A stretch of 64,000 bases of DNA from contig NC_079134.1 of NCBI RefSeq assembly GCF_945859705.1, forward strand, positions 118,854,620-118,918,619, in the 5' to 3' direction. The notes below the pieces were generated by a model. The model searched no databases. It was not told where the DNA came from and saw nothing but the letters and a program-made list of their open reading frames with translations. Position numbers and translations under genes: made by a program. This stretch comes from Episyrphus balteatus. Its lineage: Eukaryota > Arthropoda > Insecta > Diptera > Syrphidae. Shown here piece by piece: positions 56,804-64,000 of the stretch (position 1 is its first letter; each line of letters opens with the position of its first letter).

Positions 56804-58230
56804 CAGCTGCGAGCAAAAAAATAGCAGCGATTTGAAAAATATTTTAAATAAAGCATTAAACATTAAAAGAGCTTTGATTTTGGAAATTTTTTTAAGTTAA
56901 ACTCCTTAAGTTTCATTAAAATTTAAATTTTAGTAAAAATGGAATTTAATTTATTTCTATTAAGCTAAGAAATAATCCAAAAACAATATAAGCCTCAAAT
57001 TTAAGCGAGCAAAATAATAGCAGTGATTTTCTTTTTCTATTAAATTTAAATAAAACATGGGCGAAAAAAGTTCAATTAAACGGTATTTTATTAGAGAAAA
57101 TGTAATATTCGCTCCCCCATGACCGTTATTTTTAACTACCGCTTAGTAACGACCTTCCATGAAGTCGTAAAGTCCATGAGATCTTTGAGGTGCTATAGAT
57201 CACCAAACCTGCTCAACAACGGTTCATAGCTCCCGTTATTTTAAGTTTTGGCTCAAGACACATCTTCTTTTATATCCCCCTAAAGTTTCTAGAAGGGATA
57301 GAGGTCTGAAAGACTGAGCAGGTCACTTAATGACCTCAATCTTAGTATCTTGAAACCATTGCCTGGCTGCTCTGCTAGTGTTTTTTGGGTTATTATCCTG
57401 TTGGAAGACCCATTTAAGCTTCATTTGGTGTCGGAGTAATAGCAGCATAATGTTTTTCAAAAACTAATTAACTTGGAGGATCCAGTATAAAGTTTAAGGG
57501 ATACTTCTGCTACTATGGACTTGGCCTCATATCTTGTATCAAAAGTACAATTATACAGCTCTGGCACCTGAATACTTTGCAAAACATTATGCTGCTATTA
57601 ATCCGACACCAAATGAAGCTTAAATGGGTCTTCGAACAGGATAATAACCCAAAAAACACTAGCAGAGCAGCCAGGCAATGGTTTCAAGATACTAAGATTG
57701 AGGTCATTAAGTGACCTGCTCAGTCTTTCAGACCTCTATCCCTTCTAGAAACTTTAGGGGGATATAAAAGGAGATGTGTCTTGAGCCAAAACTTAAAATA
57801 ACGGGAGCTATGAACCGTTGTTGAGCAGGTTTGGTGATCTATAGCACCTCAAAGATCTCATGGACTTTACGACTTCATGGAAGGTCGTTACTAAGCGGTA
57901 GTTAAAAATAACGGTCATGGGAGCGAATACTACATTTTCTCTAATAAAATACCGTTTAATTGAACTTTTTTCGCCCTTGTTTTATTTAAATTTAATAGAA
58001 AAAGAAAATCACTGCTATTATTTCGCTCGCTTAAATTTGAGGCTTATATTGTTTTTGGATTATTTCTTAGCTTAATAGAAATAAATTAAATTCCATTTTT
58101 ACTAAAATTTAAATTTTAATGAAACTTAAGGAGTTTAACTTAAAAAAATTTCCAAAATCAAAGCTCTTTTAATGTTTAATGCTTTATTTAAAATATTTTT
58201 CAAATCGCTGCTATTTTTTGCTCGCCACTG
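56804..58230. mobile_element. Tc1 fold-back built from two 3' halves (1.43 kb)
   Basis: Ends CAGCTGCGAGCAAAAAAATA and the near complement TTTTTTGCTCGCCACTG are flanked by TA. Arms of about 650 bp mirror each other around a unique loop near 57470-57570. In the right arm, plus strand (about 57620-57800), the frame reads FEQDNNPKNTSRAARQWF followed by stops. This is the catalytic-domain block of Tc1 transposases (family form QDNDPKHTS), and the left arm carries the same block inverted. Both copies are inactivated by stops and substitutions. Confidence 0.82.
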
Positions 58231-58232
58231 TA

Positions 58233-58743
58233 TATAGGGAGTCCCGTAATTTTAATTTTATTTTTATTTAACAAGACATTTTATTTTAATTTTAAATTTT
58301 CATGTAATAGATTAAGTCGACAAAAATATCCATTTATATTTTATAAAACCATCCCTTTAGTCAGTAGAAATAAGTTAGACCCCTTCTGAGCCAACAATCT
58401 AGTTATAGTTAATTATAAGCCTAGTTTTAAGTCAATTGTATATAAAACCTAAGCAAAATAAAAACAAACCTTAATCTAATATGGAGTCCCGTAAGTAGGT
58501 AGATAAGGAAAATTTAAGCGGTGATTCTTGGGTATAAATAAATAAATGCGACACCCCAAGGCCTAGTGGATAACAATTCTCTACCATTCTTGTATGCAAG
58601 TAATTAATAAAAGAATGGAAGGAACGTACAATTTACCACCAAATCCGAGCAGATATTCACTTTTTCATGACATTGATACTCTTGGAGGCTTTGTCAATTC
58701 CTTGCAAGGTGCAGCAACCCTATAGATTTTTTTTTTTGTGGTG
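58233..58743. other. No gene recognised
   Basis: AT-rich. GGCCTAGTGGATAAC at about 58561-58575 resembles an A box but has no B box at the right distance. Confidence 0.35.
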
Positions 58744-58815
58744 GAGGCTGGGAATCGAACCCAATGACTTTGGCGTCATTACGTGGTACTACGGGTTTGG
58801 GTATATTAAAAAAAA
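58744..58815 (-). repeat. tRNA-derived SINE-like fragment
   Basis: On the minus strand AATGAC and GTCATT pair as an anticodon-type stem around GCCAAA. A T-arm TTGGG, TTCGATT, CCCAG follows with an excellent B box. The 5' tRNA part is not recognisable and an A-rich tail follows the 3' end, so a SINE head is more likely than a tRNA gene. Confidence 0.5.
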
Positions 58816-59198
58816 ATTGTCTACAGTACCGCTATATTGACATTCGGAGGATAGCGGCAAAAAAACTGCATTTTATATATCTAAACCATTTCCAATTCAT
58901 TTTTATACTGGATTTTACTATTACTTCGCACAATGACATCAGTGCATAAAGCTGTGGCAACAAGGAAAAACAACATAAGTCAGTGTTTACAACTTTTCAG
59001 GAGAGCGTTTGAAACTTTGTGTTCCAATTACAAATCAATGCTAATGTCACTTTTCTTTTACCTGTAAGGGTTCAATTATAGCTATCAATAAAATCCAGCA
59101 GTAAAAATTTTGTTTTGCTATTTTGAATACTTAAAGATTCTAAATATTGATGAAATAAATTAAAAACACATTTTCACTAACTTTTTGAAAAAGAAGCA
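58816..59198. other. No gene recognised
   Basis: AT-rich spacer. Confidence 0.4.
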
Positions 59199-59320
59199 AT
59201 GCATTGGGTGTTATATTTTACTCAAAAATTCATTTTATAAATTTTACTGATTAAATTTCATTTTAATGAACAGTAAAATTTATAAAATGGATTTGTGAAT
59301 AAAATTTAACACCAAATGCC
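59199..59320. mobile_element. Palindromic MITE (122 bp)
   Basis: GCATTGGGTGTTATATTTTA and the mirrored TAAAATTTAACACCAAATGC form long imperfect arms around TTTACTGATTAAATTTC. No coding capacity. Confidence 0.7.
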
Positions 59321-60054
59321 CTAATTCATAAACCGCTTAAGATAAAAATATGGTAGATTTAATCGCTTATTGTGCATCAGATTTTGTAAAAAAAAAAACA
59401 CAATTTCGACATAAGTTGACTTATGTTGTTATTTCTTGTTGCCACAGAAAGATAAAGCGAAGAACCAATCTCAGTTTTTTTTTCCCATGGATTGACGTTA
59501 GCTTTTTCTTGGCGGATTGTTGTTTCGACCGCTGTTTTTCATAAAATAAACTTTTTAAATTCACTTTCACACTTTCAATTGTTTATTTTTGTAAAAATGT
59601 ATTAACAACGCAAATTAATAGATAATAATAAACAGTTTGCGAATTTAATACACAAAATAAAAACACTTTCTCTAATGCGCGGAAGTTTACAAGAGATATG
59701 TACCTAATAGAGTAGGTAGGACCTTCTTAGGTGTTTTTTTTTTTTTTTTTCTGAAATATGTATGTTTCTAACTTTCTGCATACACAAATTACACTTCAGT
59801 ACATTTAAAATGTATGTATTTTATTTTATTTCGGAGATTAAGAAAAGAAAAACGTGTTTCCACATGCGTTACAAAACAAATCGAATGAACAACATTCCTG
59901 TCATTTGGCAGGAATGTTGGAAATATTCGCTTCGGCATCATAAGGAAACCTTGTAAGCTTATAACTCCCAACATCAAAATTTTACAGGAGAGACAAAAGA
60001 GTAGAAAACAACAGAGTAGTTGGGGAGTAAAGTGCTGTACAAAATTTGAATTTA
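59321..60054. other. No gene; one short hairpin
   Basis: AACATTCCTG and CAGGAATGTT (59891-59918) form a perfect 10-bp hairpin with an 8-nt loop. Overlapping frames on both strands here lack domains. Confidence 0.4.
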
Positions 60055-60525
60055 ATGTCGTTTTCGATTGGCTCTCCGGAAGCGTCCGGAATCATTCAGA
60101 AGACTTCTGAAACCGTTTTATTGGCATGAAAATTACAGCCAGAACGCTTCTCAGAAGAGAAATTCTCTTCTTGATTTCAAATCAGAATCATATCAAGAAG
60201 CACTAATACATGAATACTCACATGTCAAAGATATACTCAATCATTGTTTTTTATTATTTTTCATTCAAATTTTTTTCGTTTCTGAAATTAATTTGTTTAT
60301 TTATTTTCAAACAAATAAATTAAGCTTTTGATTTGTTGAATATTAGGTACTATTTTCTTCACATATTAATTATTTTTCAAGTCTTATGCCATATTTGACA
60401 TTTTAAATTTCACAGAAAAACAAACACAAACACAAAAAAAATAGAATTGAGTGGAAGCAATTCAAACTATTTTATTGGATTTCAGTATGAGTGAATCCTT
60501 GAGTGATTCCAATCGAAAACGACAT
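60055..60525. mobile_element. MITE family A, copy 3 (471 bp)
   Basis: ATGTCGTTTTCGATTGG and CCAATCGAAAACGACAT, exact complements, are flanked by TA. It is the longest of the three copies and has the best-matched ends. The plus-strand frame at 60068-60331 runs through its arm and has no domain. Confidence 0.8.
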
Positions 60526-61009
60526 TAGTCTATTTAGAGTTTTCGAAATGACTTAAAATTTTAAAAGTCATTTTCGAAAAAAGGTGGAGTTACGAGGTTT
60601 CCTTATGAGACCGACGATGTGAAATCTTAAACGATCGACTTCGTATTCCATAATCAGGCCACTGCGATTGAGACGATATTCAACGGCAGACCTGTTACAA
60701 CTTATCTTGCCCAAGAGATTTTGACTTTAAACGACAGATAACAAAATGTAATTTTAAAAATGTCTTAACAAATTAATTTATTCGGCCCACAAATAAAAAA
60801 TTTCATACAAATTGCCACTCCAATCGGATTTTGTGATTGTTTTTTCAAGAATCGTAGAAAATTTTCGATACTAATGACAATGCCGATTAAATAAAATCCC
60901 GAGGAAATAAAATAAAAAATAAAATGTTTAATTATAACTACAAGCAGATAAAGGTCATGTTTGAATTTGCTCGAATAATAGTTTTGTTTACTTTTTTAAA
61001 TGTTGGTGT
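60526..61009. other. No gene; short hairpin at its start
   Basis: TTTTCGAAATGACTT and AAGTCATTTTCGAAAA-like arms at about 60539-60577 form a small hairpin next to MITE copy 3. The rest is unremarkable. Confidence 0.4.
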
Positions 61010-61450
61010 TCGGCCACACTAAACGGCAGAATACCACATATTCGGCAGCCGAACATTCGACCAACTATTTTACTCCTACGTGAATTTTGGAATGTTATGA
61101 ACTGCCTTATTATATTGCATTTCACGTGGGGTGAAAGCTTAGTTACATATATTTTTTTTTTAATTTTCGTGTGAGAGACTATTTTCAGAAGTTGGAATTT
61201 TTTACGAAGATAGACGTCACGTAATCTATTGCTACGAGCGAATGCTAAAAAAAGTTTTTATTCAACACAACTTACCCTTAGTAAATAAAATAAAATTTTT
61301 TTAATAAAAATAGTTTTTGTAAGATTTTGTAACATCATTTTAATTCTCTTTTCGGTATGATGTTCGGTATTCGGACGAATGTGGTGAACTCTTCGGAATA
61401 CCGAATATCAACAAAATAGGACGAATACCGATTAGTGGCCGAATATTCCC
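61010..61450. mobile_element. Probable MITE with TTCGGCCAC ends
   Basis: TTCGGCCACACTAAACGG near 61013 is mirrored by CCGATTAGTGGCCGAA near 61428-61443. Both ends are followed inward by GAATACC / GGTATTCG motifs. No target duplication could be fixed. Minus-strand frames 61335-61565 are shadows of this repeat. Confidence 0.5.
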
Positions 61451-62226
61451 ATGTTTGGGAAATAAGTCTGAAAAAATCATACAGGAACATAAAGGTGGAA
61501 ATTGCAATAAATTGGGCTCTAAAAGATGTTTTTTTTTTGGAAACAAAAATATTCTTGTTTAACAATTTATAATTTAAAAAGAAAACACTTGCAAAGCTTC
61601 TTACTTTGTATTAAAACAAAAATTTATTTTTATTGCGATTACACCAAAATTGGAGTCAGAGTTGACATACTTCCAAACAATTTCTGCAGTAGTGGATGAC
61701 CTTCAATAAAGAAAGCATATGTGAAAGAAAAATGGACAATCCGTTTATTCGTACAGTTTCGCACGACGATGACCTTTATTCAAAAGTATGAAGTTTTTGA
61801 ACTTTGTCGGTTTTGCGTGGTGAATAGAGATTCCGAGTATGTACGAGTAATGTATACGTTAACAATGAATTGCAAATTAAATTTACAAGAGCGTTTTGAC
61901 GTTCTTTTTGTAATTGATTTTGATTTTTTTTTTTAATTTGCAGATGTTGAATATTGGTATGGAATGCGAATTTAATTCGATACGAGAAAAGTTGTCATGA
62001 TTGGTTATAAATATTTTTTTTTTACAATATAAAAGATCACAAAAAAAACAATAAGATGAAATTAAACTAAATTTTGAATTGAAATAAATTCTTATTATTA
62101 CTAAAATAAGCCTTTGGCGAATTAATTACACTACAAATGAGAATAAATGTTATATATGAGAACATGATTAAACTACACAAACAATTACAAAATTAGTTAA
62201 CTTAATTTTTTAGCGTAATATTATAA
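61451..62226. other. Probable 3' UTR and flank of the SNRK-like gene
   Basis: AT-rich sequence downstream (on the minus strand) of the stop codon at 62229-62227. Transcript end not determinable. Confidence 0.4.
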
Positions 62227-63675
62227 TTAAGATAAATTAATAACTGGAAAGTACTTTCCAAGCCTCCTTATTTTTTTCATGGTAACAGAGTACTTTGAGC
62301 CTGTGGTTTGAATTGCTTTTGTCACATTCATTCCGATATATAAGTCTATTTCTTCAATGGAATTCATATCACACATGTTCTGAAGGGCACCAGAATTTGG
62401 TTGTTCTTGGCTTATCTTATCTTCACTGGAGGAAATCATTTTTTCAATCGACCATGTTTGTTCTGGGACCGAATTATAATTTATTGACATGTTCTGAAAT
62501 TGTGTGACTACAGCTGAACCTTCATTATTTAAATTGTTACAAGTTACATTGTTGTAACGGTGGTGGCGATGTTCGTACTCTTGAGATTCTGTTATTCTAT
62601 CAAGTGACTGACTTTCGCGTAGTCGTCTCCTTCCACCTACTTTTGGCAAGCAATTCTCCATTAAAGAACAGCCTTTCTTTTGTTTGGAGTGAGAATTTGT
62701 AGGTTCACCTGTCTTTGATTGTTCTTCTTTTTTGCTAGAAGTTGACTTTTCATCTTTGGAATTGCTCAACACAATATTTGTGTTGGTCTGACCCGATCCG
62801 AAGTTAGCTTGATCCTGTGAGTCACTTGAGTCATCATAAGAGTCACGTCGATTTACTCTGAATCGATTGGGTGTATCTCCCCCAATTTTGTGAACTTTCT
62901 TTTTCTTAGATTTTGTCTCGTCGTCGGATGCCTCTGAACTACTACAAGAAGGTGTCCTCATTTTGTTTAGTTTTGTCCGCCTATGCATAAGTACTGGATT
63001 TTTATTTCTCATTTTACTAATTTCTAAATCTTTAATACCGGAAAGGTCATCATGCTGCAGCTCTGGCAAGTCTCGTTCAACAATTCCTCCAGCCTCCTGT
63101 CGCTCGCTTATGGGGGGATTTGATTGATGGACTTTCGACTGTTTTAAAATATCACTTTTTCCTGGAGATTTCTTTGGCATGTTGGGATCTTGTGACTTTT
63201 TATTAGCATCTATATTGGTACTTTGTTGATCTAAACGTAAGCTATCCCACTTTTCTACTCTGTAAGTATTTTTTGAGCTTTCATTTGAAGCTATTGGTTT
63301 AATAACTAGTTTGGACATATATTGCGAATCTACGCCGCTACTGCGTTCTTGCGAAGCTCGGTTTATTCTTCCGTCAGATATTGAAGCCCGACGATTGCCT
63401 GTTGAAACCTTCAGTTCAAATTTGTCTGGGCATTCACAAGCTTCTTCTTCGTCTTCTTCCTTAACAATGCTACATTTTCGGTTCCTTTTTTCCTGAAATA
63501 TTAGTCAAGTTAACAAAACTGATTAAAATTCAATTTTTTTTTAATTACCGTTACTGCTTCTGTGGTAAATTCGATCGAATCACATACTTCAATGCTAACA
63601 GGGACCAAGAGCTTATTGTTTTGGTCAGTTTTTAATTTATTATCTTCGGGAATATTGCGATTTGCTGATGAAAGT
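62227..63675 (-). CDS. C-terminal part of an SNRK-like protein kinase (5' end outside window)
   Basis: Two exons on the minus strand, 63675-63549 and 63492-62227 (stop TAA), joined in phase by GT-AG sites, encode about 463 C-terminal residues. The upstream exon ends IEFTTEAVT and the next starts EKRNRKCSIVKEEDEEEACE. The product is hydrophilic, Ser- and charge-rich, probably disordered. The block PSCSSSEASDD, then basic residues, then RRDS matches the C-terminal region of vertebrate SNRK as I recall it (CSSSEASDDDSESRRR, then HRRDS). SNRK is a serine/threonine kinase of the AMPK-related family, activated by LKB1; its kinase domain would lie upstream, beyond 64000. The ATG at 63318 is internal, since the frame continues to the acceptor. 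Gene order supports the call if Drosophila CG8485 is the orthologue. Confidence 0.65.
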
Positions 63676-64000
63676 CTGTAAAACATTTTGGTTTATTAGA
63701 AAACTGATAGGAATATAAGAGAATATAATTCTATAATTGAGATTTTATATGTATATTAAGATATTCTCATTTCTTTTAACTGTTTCAAAACCAAACTAAA
63801 GGTTTAAACTGACTTAAAATAATTCTACTTGGCTGGTGTTGGTCATATTTATTTGCGTGCGTTTTTTATGATTTTTTTTTTTTTGACTGGATGAAAGGAA
63901 AGTAGCAAAAAACTTCCTCAGTACACTGCGCGTCACATGGATAAAAGCAAACATTTTACAAAAGATAAACTAAGCAGATTTTGGATTTTGGATTTCTATG
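63676..64000. other. Intron of the SNRK-like gene
   Basis: Begins (minus strand) upstream of the acceptor TTTTACAG at 63676-63683. No further exon is visible before the window edge. Confidence 0.5.

Noticed and set aside
3366..58230. Palindromes as fold-back sequencing or assembly artefacts
   Set aside because: Arms differ by substitutions and indels, are bounded by TIRs and target duplications, and one arm has a repeat expansion absent from the other; a mirror artefact would be identical.
61335..61565. Two overlapping minus-strand frames near the SNRK 3' end
   Set aside because: They overlap the inverted-repeat element ending near 61450, lack domains and mirror each other in different frames.

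Overview
The window is nuclear DNA from an insect, most likely a higher fly (Diptera) with an AT-rich, transposon-laden genome. Evidence: a multi-exon Opa1 gene with GT-AG introns, a mitochondrial COX1 fragment that reads as insect COX1 only with the invertebrate mitochondrial code, a copia-type retrotransposon with the internal-tRNA-iMet type of primer site, and Tc1/mariner, hAT and MITE debris. The order Opa1, monocarboxylate transporter, SNRK-like kinase recalls the Drosophila genes CG8479, CG8468 and CG8485; that comparison is from memory and unchecked.

Region by region. 1-2414: a repeat end, a minus-strand exon-like piece with two IQ motifs (myosin neck type), small inverted repeats, then the region upstream of Opa1. 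2415-17094 (+): complete Opa1 mitochondrial dynamin in 16 coding exons (962 aa). Its third intron is 8.15 kb and packed with nested palindromic elements. 17095-18458: intergenic, between convergent genes. 18459-24649 (-): SLC16-type monocarboxylate transporter in two coding exons (665 aa), with two inverted copies of one MITE in the 4.2 kb intron. The ATG lies 1 nt after a splice acceptor, so a 5' non-coding exon must lie upstream; the best candidate is the GC-rich patch around 44.8-45.7 kb, which has a consensus minus-strand donor.

24650-62226: about 37 kb with no cellular protein-coding exon that I can recognise. It holds a hAT element with an exact 8-bp target duplication, TA-flanked palindromes, two PIF/Harbinger-like MITEs, a 147-bp tandem array, tRNA-derived SINE-like pieces, a COX1 NUMT, an apparently intact and very young copia element (identical 234-bp LTRs, 5-bp duplication, one 1356-aa Gag-Pol ORF), a hAT-type fold-back and a Tc1 fold-back containing transposase remnants. 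62227-63675 (-): the C-terminal part of an SNRK-like kinase gene whose kinase domain lies beyond the right edge.

The cellular genes are ordinary. The striking feature is structural: many elements have become long head-to-head palindromes, most flanked by TA dinucleotides, several nested inside one another, and several inside transcribed introns where they would fold into kilobase-long double-stranded RNA.
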